Assembly: GCF_003781945.1 (NCBI RefSeq)
Contig: NZ_RJJW01000001.1
Location: forward strand, 95,142 to 159,141
DNA: 64,000 bases
Direction of reading: 5' to 3'
From: Halorubrum sp. CSM-61
Lineage (GTDB): Archaea > Halobacteriota > Halobacteria > Halobacteriales > Haloferacaceae
The notes under the pieces were generated by a model, which saw only the letters and a program-made list of their open reading frames with translations, was not told the DNA's origin and did not search any database. The position numbers and the translations under genes were made by a program. Shown piece after piece: positions 7,645-16,474 of this stretch. Position 1 is the first letter of the stretch; every line of letters begins with the position of its first letter.

Positions 7645-8652
7645 TCAGTCGTAGGTGAGCAGCACCTGCAGGGGGTCGTCAGTCCGCTCGTGGAGCAGTC
7701 GGTAGGCCGTCTCGGCCTCGTCGAAGGGGACGCGGTGGGTCACGAGCGAGTCGAGGTCGAGGTCACCGAAACGCGACAGCGCGGTGTCCATCCGACGGCC
7801 CTTCGTCCACCGGCCGCGGGTCTCCGGGGCGAGCGTGCTGACCTGGCTGGACTCGACGGCGACGCGGCCGCGGTGGAAGTCGGTTCCCAACTCGACCGTC
7901 GCCTCCTTCTCGCCGTACCACGACCCGACGACGACGCGCCCGTCGTACCCCGCCGCGTCGATCGCGCCGTCGAGCGTTTCCGGGTGGCCGGACAGCTCGT
8001 AGACGAGGTCCGCCCCTCCGGGCTCGGGCCAGTCGGCGACGAGGCCGTCGACCTCGTCCGGCCGGACCGCGCGGTCTGCGCCCATGTCGACGGCGCGCTC
8101 GCGGCGCGAGGCGATGGGATCGACGGCGACGAGCCGGTCCAGCGGGAACGACGACAGGACGCCGACGGTGCAGAGCCCGATGACCCCGGCGCCGAAGACG
8201 ACGACGCGCTCGCCGATCCGGGGGCGGCCGTCGAGGGCGAGCGAGGTCGCCGTCTCGACCGAGGGGGCCATGGCCATCGCCTCGGCGCTCACCCCGATCG
8301 GAACGGGGACGAGCGCGTCCGTCGCCGCCGCGAACCGCGACTCGTGGGGGTTGAACGCGAAGACGGTGCGGTCGAGCCACTCGTCGGCGACGGCGTCCCC
8401 GGTGGCGATCACGTCGCCGACGGCCGCGTACCCGTACTTCACCGGATACGAGAGGTCGCTGTCGAGCGCCTCCAGCGTCTCGTCGGCGGGGACGTCGGTC
8501 GGCGCCTCGCCGCGGTAGATGAGCAGTTCGGTCCCCGAGCTGATCGCCGAGACCCGCGTCTCGACGACGACCTCGTCGGCCGACGGCTCGACGGGCGTCC
8601 GCCGTCGGTCCACGGTTCGCGGTCCGGTGAAGTACAGCGACGTGCGGTCCAT
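7645..8652 (-). CDS. Zinc-type medium-chain dehydrogenase (MDR family)
   Basis: A 335-residue MDR oxidoreductase. The N-terminal GroES-like domain ends at about 130. The nucleotide-binding motif VVVFGAGVIGLCTVGVLSSF is at about 150-170, followed by an acidic residue (AVDPIASRRERA) that suggests NAD(H). The classic Cys/His zinc ligands of alcohol dehydrogenases are not obvious; instead it has GTELLIYRGEAP. This resembles the BchC/sorbitol-dehydrogenase-like branch. The start overlaps the arfA stop by one base (TGATG), so the two are co-translated. Substrate unknown. Confidence 0.8.
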   Translation of the reverse strand: MDRTSLYFTGPRTVDRRRTPVEPSADEVVVETRVSAISSGTELLIYRGEAPTDVPADETLEALDSDLSYPVKYGYAAVGDVIATGDAVADEWLDRTVFAFNPHESRFAAATDALVPVPIGVSAEAMAMAPSVETATSLALDGRPRIGERVVVFGAGVIGLCTVGVLSSFPLDRLVAVDPIASRRERAVDMGADRAVRPDEVDGLVADWPEPGGADLVYELSGHPETLDGAIDAAGYDGRVVVGSWYGEKEATVELGTDFHRGRVAVESSQVSTLAPETRGRWTKGRRMDTALSRFGDLDLDSLVTHRVPFDEAETAYRLLHERTDDPLQVLLTYD

Positions 8653-9434
8653 CAGTCGTCGGCGCTCACCCCGTCGAGGCCCTGGACGCGCGTCCCGGTC
8701 TCTCGGCAGACTTCGAGGGCCTCCTTGGCCCCCTGACCGGCCTCGTGGGCCGTTTCGCCGCGGCCGATCCCGACCTGTAACTCGGTTCCGGTCGCCTCGC
8801 GGACCCGCGAGACGGCGCGATCGAACGCGCCCGCGTCCAGGTCGGGACAGACGGCGATCACGTTGTCGCCGCCGACGAAGTGAGCGATGCTCTCGTGCGC
8901 GTCGCGCAGGTGGGTCGCGAGCTCCAGCGTCGCCCGCCGGACGGCGAGCGTCGCGTCGACGGCGTTCTCGCGGTCGGTGAGCGACCCGGTCGCGTCGATC
9001 ACGTCGAAGTGCGCCACGGTCACGCCCTCGCGGGCGTCCGCGACGGCGTCCGCCTCGCCCGACGCGAACGCCTCGCGGCGGTCGGCCGACTGCGCGCTCC
9101 CGGCGGCCTGGAGCCGATCGCTCGCGAGGCCGAGCGCCGCGACCGGGGTGGCCGCGCGGCCGACGCCGACGCTGACCGTCACCGGGTAGCGGTTCCGGAC
9201 GCGCCGCTGGAACCGGCGGTGGCTCTCCGTGTCGCGGCCATTTGTCACGGCGACCATGTTGTCGAATCGGTTGTAGAACGCGTAGCCGTCCCGCTCGCCG
9301 ACGAACGAGGCGAAGTCGGCGTACAGGTCGGCCTGAAGCGACTGGAGGTCGGTCTCCCGACGGACGCTCGGCGTGACCGTCCACGGTCCGTACTCGTCGA
9401 TCTGGACGAGCGCCATTTGTATCGCGTCTGTCAC
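8652..9434 (-). CDS. arfA: GTP cyclohydrolase III (archaeal riboflavin/F420 precursor pathway)
   Basis: A 260-residue protein. It converts GTP to 2-amino-5-formylamino-6-ribosylaminopyrimidinone phosphate, the first step of the archaeal route to riboflavin and F420. Family signatures are VQIDEYGPWTVTP near the start, FYNRFDNMVAVTNG, and in the second half HFVGGDNVIAVCPD, i.e. two related cyclase-like halves. The start is taken as GTG at 9434; an ATG at 9416 would shorten it by six residues. It lies in a minus-strand cluster with PTPS-like, MDR and methyltransferase genes. Confidence 0.88.
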   Translation of the reverse strand: MTDAIQMALVQIDEYGPWTVTPSVRRETDLQSLQADLYADFASFVGERDGYAFYNRFDNMVAVTNGRDTESHRRFQRRVRNRYPVTVSVGVGRAATPVAALGLASDRLQAAGSAQSADRREAFASGEADAVADAREGVTVAHFDVIDATGSLTDRENAVDATLAVRRATLELATHLRDAHESIAHFVGGDNVIAVCPDLDAGAFDRAVSRVREATGTELQVGIGRGETAHEAGQGAKEALEVCRETGTRVQGLDGVSADD

Positions 9435-9491
9435 TGAATACGGATCATGGGGGTTGCTACCCCATTACTGTTCGGGCCGTTCGCGCGGGAC

Positions 9492-10346
9492 TCAACCGTC
9501 GTCGTCGCCCGACGACAGGCGGCCCGAGACGACGAGGTAGTCCCGGGCGAACACCGCGAGCGACGGAGCGAGAACGACGGCCGCGAGCGGTCGCAGGGTC
9601 GCGGCCGGCAGGACCGGCGCGAGGGCGACCGAGATGAACGCCATCTGGACGCCGGCCAGCGGGCGACGGACCGCGCTCGGCGGGAGGTCGTACACCGGTC
9701 GCTCGCGGGCGCGGCGGTAGCCGCGCCCGGCCTTGAACAGGTAGCGAGCGGCCGACAGCGACAGGTACCAGACCGGGAGGCGGCCCCAGACGACGGCGAC
9801 GACCGGCGCGACCAGGAACCCGAGCGTGTCGACGGCCATGTCGAGTCTCGCGCCGAGGACCGTCGTGCGGCCGCGCCGCCGCGCGACGGCGCCGTCCGCG
9901 AGGTCCAGCACGCAGCCGGTCCCGTAGCAGACGGCGGGCAACCAGGCCACCCGGCCCGCCGGTTCGACGGCCGCGAAGCCCGCGATCGCCGCGAACAGCC
10001 CGCCGCGGGCGACCGTCACGCCGTTCGCGACGCCGAGCGTGGCGTACGATCGCGGGCGTTCGACCTCGGTAACCGACCCTTCCTCGCTCGCCCCCGCCGC
10101 CGCGTCGCGACGGTTCGCATCGTGGTGGTTCGCGTCGAGGTGACGCCGGCAGAACCAGACGACGAACCCGCCGGCCGCGGCGGTCGGGACCGCCCACTGG
10201 ACCGCGGCGCTGTCGGTCGGTCCGGGCAGCCGCGGTAGCGCGGGCGACGCGTCGAGGGCGACGCCGACGGCGATCAGCGCCGCCGCCAGCGCGACGGTGA
10301 CGCCGCGCCACTGTCGGCGCAGCCGCGGTGACCGCCCGTCGGTCAT
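9492..10346 (-). CDS. CDP-alcohol phosphatidyltransferase
   Basis: A 284-residue membrane enzyme with the CDP-alcohol signature DLADGAVARRRGRTTVLGAR followed by LDMAVD, i.e. D..DG..AR........G...D...D. The family joins a CDP-activated lipid or alcohol to another alcohol with loss of CMP. The N-terminal 80 residues contain two extra hydrophobic segments and a polar His/Asp-rich linker (HLDANHHDANRRDAAAG), so it is longer than the 200-residue core. The start overlaps the stop of the upstream oxidoreductase fusion by 4 nt (ATGA). The acceptor is unknown. Confidence 0.82.
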   Translation of the reverse strand: MTDGRSPRLRRQWRGVTVALAAALIAVGVALDASPALPRLPGPTDSAAVQWAVPTAAAGGFVVWFCRRHLDANHHDANRRDAAAGASEEGSVTEVERPRSYATLGVANGVTVARGGLFAAIAGFAAVEPAGRVAWLPAVCYGTGCVLDLADGAVARRRGRTTVLGARLDMAVDTLGFLVAPVVAVVWGRLPVWYLSLSAARYLFKAGRGYRRARERPVYDLPPSAVRRPLAGVQMAFISVALAPVLPAATLRPLAAVVLAPSLAVFARDYLVVSGRLSSGDDDG

Positions 10347-12373
10347 CGTTCGAAATCGGGGTCGGCCAGCGACGCGAGACGCCCGCGATCCGCCGTCGAG
10401 AGATCGACACGCGTTGCCCCCAGGTTCTCGGCGACGTGCCCGAGATCGTTGCTCGCCGGGATCGGGACGACGCCGCGGTCGACCTGCCAAGCGAGCGCGA
10501 CCTGCGCCGGGGTGGCGCCGCGGTCGGCGGCGACCTCGCGCAGAATCGGTTCGTCGAGGAGTCCGGGCGCCGAGAGCGGGGAGTGCGCCACGACGCGGAT
10601 CCCCCGCTCGTGACACCACTCGACGAGCTCCCGCCGGGGCAGATACGGGTGCGACTCGACCTGGACGACCGCCGGGAGGACGTCGGCCGTCGCCGCGATG
10701 CGTTCGAGCTGGTCGACGTCGACGTTGCAGACGCCAATCGTCCGCGCGAGGCCGCGCTCGTGAACCTCCTCCAGCCGCGCCCACGTCTCCGTCAGGGACG
10801 CGTCGACCGTCTCCGGGTCGCCGTCGTCGTCCGTGGGGAACGCCAGCGCCTCCTGCTCCGCCGGGGGTCGGTCGGCCAAGTTCCGCAAGGGGCCCTGGTA
10901 CGCCCAGGCGGTCGGCCAGTGGAGCATGTAGCAGTCGAGGGCGTCGACGCCGAGGGCCTCGAGGGTCCCCTCGCACGCCTCCGCCACGTGTTCGTGGTTC
11001 GTGTTCCAGACCTTGCTCGCGAGGAACAGCCCCTCGCGGTCCGGGCTTCCGGGCGCGTCGAGCAGGTCGCCGATCCGCGCTTCGTTGCCGTACAGCTCGG
11101 CGGAGTCCAGCAGTCGGTATCCGGCGTCCAGCGCGGTCGCGACCGAGTCCATGCGGTCGACGTACTCGCCGTCGCGGTACCGAGAGCAGCCGAACCCGAC
11201 GGGCGGGAGCATGACCGCCGCCGCGCGGGACGCGCCGTCTCCCGCCGCGCGGGACGCGCCCTCGCCCGCCGTGCCGGCCGTCCCCCCGCGACGGGCGGAC
11301 GACCGGTCGAGGCGGGGTCGGACCGGCGGCGGAGAGAGGTCGGGGGAGGCGACCCCGTGCGCGTCGACGGTCGCGGGCCCGCCGTCCGCGGCCGCGGACT
11401 CGACGGCGTTGCAGACGGCGACGACGTGGGCCGACCGCCGCGCGCTCGCGACCGGCCGGCGGCCGGACGCCACGGCGGCCGCGACGCGCGCTGGCCCGTC
11501 GACGTACCGTCTCTCCCGTCGCGGCGCCGGGTGCGGCGCGTCGACGTATTCGCGGCCGTTACCTCCCACTCTCACGGTGTCGGAGTCGGCGGCGAGCGCG
11601 CCGCTGTCCGCGAGGTAGATCGACCCGTCGTCGCCGTGGAGTTCGAGGCTGTTGAACTCGCGGCTCCGGTGGGGCGCGTACAGGCTCGCGGTGAGGCGGA
11701 CCGTCGGCCCGGCCCGGAACTCCAGCGTGGCTTCGACGTGGCTGTCTCGTTCCGGCGTCTCGGTCTCGCGGTCGGGCCAGGGAGCGAGCCCGTCCGCGAC
11801 TCTGACGCGTCCGACCGGTCCGAACCAAGAGACGAGGCAGTTCAGCGGGTAGACGGCGCCGTCGTACAGCGGCCCGACCGCCAGGAACGACGCCGGGTCG
11901 TCGTGCCACTCCGTGACCCGGCCGACGTGCGCGTGAGCGTAGCCGAGGCGGACCGGTCCGAGTCGCCCGTCGCCGAGCAGCCAGCGGGCGTGACGCTGCG
12001 CGTCGCAGCGGTGGTTGATCGGCGCGCAGGCCAGCGCCAGCCCGCGGCGTTCGGCGGTCGCGACGAGGTCGGCGGCCTCCTCGGCGTCGAGCGCGAGCGG
12101 CTTCTCGCTGAAGACGTGCCTGTCGGCCCGAAGGGCTCGTCGGCTCACCGACGCGTGGGCGCCGTGGCTCGTCAGGTTGACCACGAGGGGCGCCTCGACC
12201 TCGGCGAGCATCGCGCCGAGGTCCGCGTAGGCCGTCGCGTCGTGACGGTCCGCGAGGTCGTGCGCCCGGCCGGCGTCCAAGTCACACACCGCCGTCAGTT
12301 CCAGCCGCGACCCGTCGATCCCGGCCGCGTACCGGCGCGCGACCGAACCGGCGCCGACGAATGCGCATTCCAT
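10343..12373 (-). CDS. Gfo/Idh/MocA oxidoreductase fused to aldo/keto reductase
   Basis: A 676-residue fusion. Residues 1-340 form a Gfo/Idh/MocA protein: the NAD(P) motif FVGAGSVARRYAAG at 5-18, the EKP motif in HVFSEKPLALDAEEA near 90, and a C-terminal sheet domain. A low-complexity linker (about 345-387, with repeated GASRAA) leads to an aldo/keto reductase from Met388 (MLPPVGFGCSRY) with the catalytic Asp/Tyr in LLDSAELYGN, Lys in FLASKVW and His in YMLHWPT. A T-rich box (CTTTTGTC) at about 12399 lies 27 nt upstream, so this gene probably heads the minus-strand operon. Substrates are unknown. Confidence 0.85.
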   Translation of the reverse strand: MECAFVGAGSVARRYAAGIDGSRLELTAVCDLDAGRAHDLADRHDATAYADLGAMLAEVEAPLVVNLTSHGAHASVSRRALRADRHVFSEKPLALDAEEAADLVATAERRGLALACAPINHRCDAQRHARWLLGDGRLGPVRLGYAHAHVGRVTEWHDDPASFLAVGPLYDGAVYPLNCLVSWFGPVGRVRVADGLAPWPDRETETPERDSHVEATLEFRAGPTVRLTASLYAPHRSREFNSLELHGDDGSIYLADSGALAADSDTVRVGGNGREYVDAPHPAPRRERRYVDGPARVAAAVASGRRPVASARRSAHVVAVCNAVESAAADGGPATVDAHGVASPDLSPPPVRPRLDRSSARRGGTAGTAGEGASRAAGDGASRAAAVMLPPVGFGCSRYRDGEYVDRMDSVATALDAGYRLLDSAELYGNEARIGDLLDAPGSPDREGLFLASKVWNTNHEHVAEACEGTLEALGVDALDCYMLHWPTAWAYQGPLRNLADRPPAEQEALAFPTDDDGDPETVDASLTETWARLEEVHERGLARTIGVCNVDVDQLERIAATADVLPAVVQVESHPYLPRRELVEWCHERGIRVVAHSPLSAPGLLDEPILREVAADRGATPAQVALAWQVDRGVVPIPASNDLGHVAENLGATRVDLSTADRGRLASLADPDFER

Positions 12374-12443
12374 TGGCGGACCTTCGGCTAGACCGACAAA
12401 AGCGTACGGGAGGGATTAACACGAGGTAGCCCGTAATCGGTCC

Positions 12444-13559
12444 ATGGCTCGGGTGGCGGTGTTGCACAACACGCTCGACTTCCAGGGGGGCGCCGACGCC
12501 GTCTGCCTCGCGACCTGCGAGGCGCTCGCGTCCGCGCACGACGTGACCCTCGTCACCGCCTCCGAGACGGAGCCCGCGGCCCTGGCCGACCGGTTCGGCT
12601 ACGACCTCGACGGCGTGACGGTCCGCGTGCCGCCCGCCGGGCGGGCGGTCGCCCGGGCGCTGTCGGCCGCGGCCCCTCGGGTCGGACCGCAGCTGGCGGC
12701 TCGGAGCGCCTTCCTGCAGCGCTCGTTCGAGCGGATCGCCGACCGGTTCGACGTCGCGGTCAGCACCGCGAACGAACTCGACCTCCCGGTCCCGTCGGTC
12801 CAGTACGTCCACTACCCGCAGTTCCGGCTCGATCGGCTCCCCGACGGGGACCCCGGTCGCCTCGACCGGCTCTGGAGTCGCCTGTCCGCGCCCTCTGACG
12901 CCGCGCTCGCGGGTCCGGACGTGACGCTGCTCGCGAACTCCGCGTGGACCGCCGCCGTCGTCGACCGACTCTACGGCGCGCGCCCCGCGGTCGTCCACCC
13001 GCCCGTCGACCCCGTCGAGTGCGACACGGCGTGGGAGGACCGCGAGAAGGGGATCGTCGCGGTCGGTCGCCTCGCGCCCGATAAACGACTGCTCGACGCG
13101 ATCCGCATCGTCGACGGGGTCCGCGAGCGCGGTCACCGCGTCCACCTCCACGTCGTCGGGTCGGCGCCGCGAGCCTACCGCGACTACGCCGCCCGGATCG
13201 CGGCCGCGGCCGCCGAGCGACCGCACGTCACCGTCGAGCGAGACGTCGACCGCGATCGGCTGGAGACGCTCCTGTGTACGCATCGCTACGGGCTCAACAC
13301 GAAACCGGAGGAGCACTTCGGGATGTCCGTCGCCGAGTACGTCGCGGCGGGGATGGTCGCGTTCGCCCCCGACAGCGGCGGCCAGCGCGAGGTACTCGAC
13401 GAGCGCGGGGACCGCCTGTTCGACTCCGTCTCCGACGCCGCGGATCTCGTGAGCAAGGCGGCGAGCGAGGGCGAACCGCCGTCGACCGCCCGCGACCGGT
13501 TCGCCCGCGACCGCTTCGGCGCGGCGCTCCGCGACGCCGTAAACCGAACCGTGGATTGA
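12444..13559 (+). CDS. Glycosyltransferase family 4 (GT-B fold)
   Basis: A 371-residue protein. The N-terminal half begins VAVLHNTLDFQGGADAVCLATCEAL, the acceptor-domain start of GT4 enzymes. The C-terminal donor half contains GIVAVGRLAPDKRLLDAIRIV and the E-x7-E type motif EEHFGMSVAEYVAAG, followed by AFAPDSGGQREVL. It transfers a sugar from a nucleotide or lipid donor; the donor and acceptor cannot be told. It is divergent from the fusion oxidoreductase with a 70-nt shared promoter region, and may act with the cluster. Confidence 0.85.
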   Translation: MARVAVLHNTLDFQGGADAVCLATCEALASAHDVTLVTASETEPAALADRFGYDLDGVTVRVPPAGRAVARALSAAAPRVGPQLAARSAFLQRSFERIADRFDVAVSTANELDLPVPSVQYVHYPQFRLDRLPDGDPGRLDRLWSRLSAPSDAALAGPDVTLLANSAWTAAVVDRLYGARPAVVHPPVDPVECDTAWEDREKGIVAVGRLAPDKRLLDAIRIVDGVRERGHRVHLHVVGSAPRAYRDYAARIAAAAAERPHVTVERDVDRDRLETLLCTHRYGLNTKPEEHFGMSVAEYVAAGMVAFAPDSGGQREVLDERGDRLFDSVSDAADLVSKAASEGEPPSTARDRFARDRFGAALRDAVNRTVD

Positions 13560-13584
13560 ATAGACGCGTGCACCATAGGCCTCT

Positions 13585-13953
13585 ATGTCAAACAATATCA
13601 CGACCCAGTCGCGCGTCGAAACCGGATCGCTGTCGAGGCTGCATCTGATCGGAATCCTGCTGGCGGGGGTCTCCGGGGTGTTGCACCTCTACCTGGGCGC
13701 GCTCTTCGTCCCGAGCCCGATGGGGATATCGTTCGTCGTCGCCGGGATCGGCTTTCTGGCCGGTTGCGCGGCCGTCGTCGCGAACTACCGGCGGCCCCTC
13801 GTGTACCTCCTCGGGATCCCGTTCACGCTGGGGCAGGTCGTCGCCTGGTACGTCGTCAACGCGCCGGACTTCTCGGCGCTCGGGTACGTCGATAAGGCCG
13901 CACAGATCGGGCTGATCGCGGTGCTCGTGGTGCTCTACCGGCGCGAGTCCTGA
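13585..13953 (+). CDS. Small four-helix membrane protein, unknown
   Basis: A 122-residue protein with hydrophobic helices at about 21-40, 45-67, 72-91 and 104-118 separated by short loops (VVANYRRPLVYLLG). The N-terminal 18 residues are polar. It starts 25 nt after the glycosyltransferase stop, so it is probably co-transcribed. I recognise it only as a haloarchaeal conserved hypothetical type. Confidence 0.6.
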   Translation: MSNNITTQSRVETGSLSRLHLIGILLAGVSGVLHLYLGALFVPSPMGISFVVAGIGFLAGCAAVVANYRRPLVYLLGIPFTLGQVVAWYVVNAPDFSALGYVDKAAQIGLIAVLVVLYRRES

Positions 13954-13995
13954 TCCCGTCGCAACTCTGTCGGCGCGGGGAGGGCCGATAGGGCG

Positions 13996-14520
13996 CTACC
14001 GATCGGCCTCGTCTCGGTCCGAGCACGGCTCGGGCCGCCGGGGCGGCGGGTCCCACAGCTCTCGGAGCGGACGGCCCGAGCGGACCGCCCGCAAGAGGGA
14101 CACACCGACGACCGCCCAGAAGACGCATTCGAGGACGAACGACGGGGACCAGAGGTAGTAGACGAGGAACTCGCCCGGCGGCATCGCGAGCGGGTCCGGC
14201 GGGACGACGAGGGGCCAGCCGAGGAACAGCGCGTCGCCGGGGCGACCGTTGAGGACGACGTGGAGGGCGTCGAGGAACAGGTGCGAGCCCCACCCGACGG
14301 CGACCGCCCGACCGGCCGGGGACGCGAGCGCGACCGCGACGGCCGCCGGCGCGAGCAGCGCCGTGTGTCCCACTGTGTGATACAGGTCGACGACCCCGAG
14401 CGTGGCGAGCGGCTTGTCGACGAGGTCCGGGAGGGCGGCGCCGACGACGAGCCACGGGGCGGACAGCCGCGACCACCGGCCGAGGAGCGCCGCGGCGGCG
14501 AGGTGCGTCGGGAATAACAT
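13996..14520 (-). CDS. Membrane-bound metal-dependent hydrolase-like protein (YdjM/DUF457 type)
   Basis: A 174-residue protein. The start at MLFPTHLAAAALLGRWSR places the conserved T-H pair at the very N-terminus, as in YdjM/LexA-binding hydrolase-like proteins. Conserved elements follow: GAALPDLVDKPL (acidic ligand), YHTVGHTAL (His pair) and GWGSHLFLDALHV (His/Asp). These are membrane-spanning segments with a likely metal site. An upstream in-frame ATG (14547) would add nine residues but is less family-like. The enzymatic activity is not established for the family. Confidence 0.72.
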   Translation of the reverse strand: MLFPTHLAAAALLGRWSRLSAPWLVVGAALPDLVDKPLATLGVVDLYHTVGHTALLAPAAVAVALASPAGRAVAVGWGSHLFLDALHVVLNGRPGDALFLGWPLVVPPDPLAMPPGEFLVYYLWSPSFVLECVFWAVVGVSLLRAVRSGRPLRELWDPPPRRPEPCSDRDEADR

Positions 14521-14618
14521 GGCGAACGGTAGGCTTACAGCACTCATCTCTCTTCCGCCGATCCCCGGCGGCGGGCGTCTCGGCTACACGATCGCGCGTT
14601 CGACGACGCCCGCGACGG

Positions 14619-15020
14619 CTACTCCGTCCCGGAGTCCTCGCCGTCGCCGTCCCGACCGGTCACCTTCCGGATACACGAGGAGCCGAAGGGGCCGAGTTCG
14701 CCGGCGTCGAGTTTCACGAAGTGACCGGTCGAGATCGTCGTCCCGCAGCGGCGGCACTCGAACGAACCCTCGCGCCGGACCACTTGGCTCTCGTAGTTCA
14801 CGTACGTCCCGCCGCGTCGGACCCGGAGGCGGGCGTCCTCGCGCTCGACGACGCCGCGCTTCTCGGCGGCGTCGAGGATCTCGCGGGTGAGCGAGGGGCT
14901 CGTCGTCACCGTCTCGATCCGGTCGATCGCGTCCGGCAGCGCCAGCTCCTCGTGTTCGAGGTGGGCCAACAGCTCGACGCCGAGCTCCAGCTTCTCCTCG
15001 CGCGAGGCCGGCTCGTTCAC
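14619..15020 (-). CDS. DUF5830-like zinc-binding protein
   Basis: A 133-residue protein starting at GTG (VNEPASREEKLELGVELL). The start was chosen because CTTAAGG at about 15047 lies 28-30 nt upstream; an earlier ATG at 15095 would add 25 basic residues. The N-terminal part is helical. The C-terminal part carries FECRRCGTTISTGHFV and SSCIRKVTGR, a CxxC...H...C site that may bind zinc. It is divergent from pus10 (gap 116 nt). Function is unknown; a nucleic-acid role is possible. Confidence 0.65.
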   Translation of the reverse strand: MNEPASREEKLELGVELLAHLEHEELALPDAIDRIETVTTSPSLTREILDAAEKRGVVEREDARLRVRRGGTYVNYESQVVRREGSFECRRCGTTISTGHFVKLDAGELGPFGSSCIRKVTGRDGDGEDSGTE

Positions 15021-15136
15021 GCCCGGCGAAACGACGCGGACCGCCTTAAGTCGGCCGGGAGCCCGCCGAGCGTCACGCAGCACTGGGCCGCTCACGATGT
15101 AGTAAGACAGTTACCACGGGGGACGCTGGGGACCGT

Positions 15137-16420
15137 ATGGACGTACTCGATGTCGCGGCGCGGGCGACCGCGACGGGGCCGGTGTGCGACGCGTGTCTCG
15201 GCCGCCTCGTCGCCGACCGGAGCTTCGGGCTGTCGAACGCGGACCGGGGGTCGGCGCTGCGGACCGCGCTCGCGCTGCGCGACGACGAGGACCACGAGCC
15301 GGTCGAAACGGCCGACTGCTGGGTCTGCCAGGGGCGCTGTACCGAGTTCGACGAGTGGGCCGAACGCGCCGCGGAGGCGGTCGAAGGGGTCGAGTTCGCC
15401 ACCTACAACGTCGGCACCCGCCCCCCGCCGCTGATCGAGGAGAACGAGGCGCTGCTCCGCGAGGAGGCCGGGCTCGACGACGACGCGGGCGAGCCGTTCA
15501 AATCGGAGTTCAACCGGGAGGTCGGCAAGCGGGTCGGCCGGCTCACGGACGCGGAGGTCTCCTTCGACCGGCCGGACGTGCAGTTCACGATCGATCTGGC
15601 CGAGGACGCGATCGACGCGAAGGTGAACTCCACGTTCGTGTACGGCCGGTATAAGAAACTGGAGCGCGACATCCCCCAGACCGAGTGGCCCTGCCGGGAG
15701 TGCAAGGGCTCGGGGCGGCAGGGCGCGGACCCCTGCGACCACTGCGGCGGCTCCGGCTACCTCTACGACGACAGCGTCGAGGAGTACACCGCGCCGATCG
15801 TCGAGGACGTGATGGACGGCACGGAGGCGACGTTCCACGGCGCGGGCCGCGAGGACGTGGACGCTTTGATGCTCGGCACCGGGCGCCCGTTCGTGGTCGA
15901 GGTCGAGGAGCCGCGTCGCCGTCGGGTCGACACCGACCGGCTGCAGCGCGACGTCAACGCGTTCGCCGACGGCGCCGTCGAGGTCGAGGGGCTCCGGCTC
16001 GCGACGTACGACACCGTCGAGCGCGTGAAGGAGCACGACGCCGCAAAGCGCTACCGCGCGCAGGTGGCGTTCGACGCCGACGTGGACGCCGACGCGCTCG
16101 CGGACGCGATCGCGGAGCTGGAGGGGACGACCGTCGAGCAGTACACCCCGAACCGGGTGGACCACCGGCGCGCGAGCATGACGCGCGAGCGCGACGTGTA
16201 CGAGGCGACCGCCGAACTCGACGACCCGCGCCGCGCGACCGTCGAGATCCGCGGCGCCGGCGGGCTCTACATCAAGGAGCTGATCTCCGGCGACGAGGGC
16301 CGGACGGAGCCGAGCCTCGCCGGCCTGCTCGGCGTCGGGGCCGAGGTCACCGCGCTCGACGTGGTCGCCGTCGAGGGCGAATCGGAGCCGTTCGAGCGCG
16401 AGGAGTTCTTCCGGGACTGA
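15137..16420 (+). CDS. pus10: tRNA pseudouridine(54/55) synthase Pus10
   Basis: A 427-residue enzyme that converts U54 and U55 of the tRNA T-loop to pseudouridine in archaea. The N-terminal zinc-binding part has CDAC (17-20) and CWVC with a later RCT. The central THUMP-like region ends in FVYGRYKKLERDIPQTEWPC. Next comes a Cys-rich CRECKGSG...CDHCGGSG knuckle, then the catalytic segment GREDVDALMLGTGRPFVVEV with the expected Asp. The C-terminal PUS fold ends GLLGVGAEVTALDVVAVEG. Length agrees with archaeal Pus10. Confidence 0.93.
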   Translation: MDVLDVAARATATGPVCDACLGRLVADRSFGLSNADRGSALRTALALRDDEDHEPVETADCWVCQGRCTEFDEWAERAAEAVEGVEFATYNVGTRPPPLIEENEALLREEAGLDDDAGEPFKSEFNREVGKRVGRLTDAEVSFDRPDVQFTIDLAEDAIDAKVNSTFVYGRYKKLERDIPQTEWPCRECKGSGRQGADPCDHCGGSGYLYDDSVEEYTAPIVEDVMDGTEATFHGAGREDVDALMLGTGRPFVVEVEEPRRRRVDTDRLQRDVNAFADGAVEVEGLRLATYDTVERVKEHDAAKRYRAQVAFDADVDADALADAIAELEGTTVEQYTPNRVDHRRASMTRERDVYEATAELDDPRRATVEIRGAGGLYIKELISGDEGRTEPSLAGLLGVGAEVTALDVVAVEGESEPFEREEFFRD

Positions 16421-16474
16421 CACGTCCGGTTCGCGACCAACGGGATTTATCAGACGCACGTCTGACGGTAAGGC

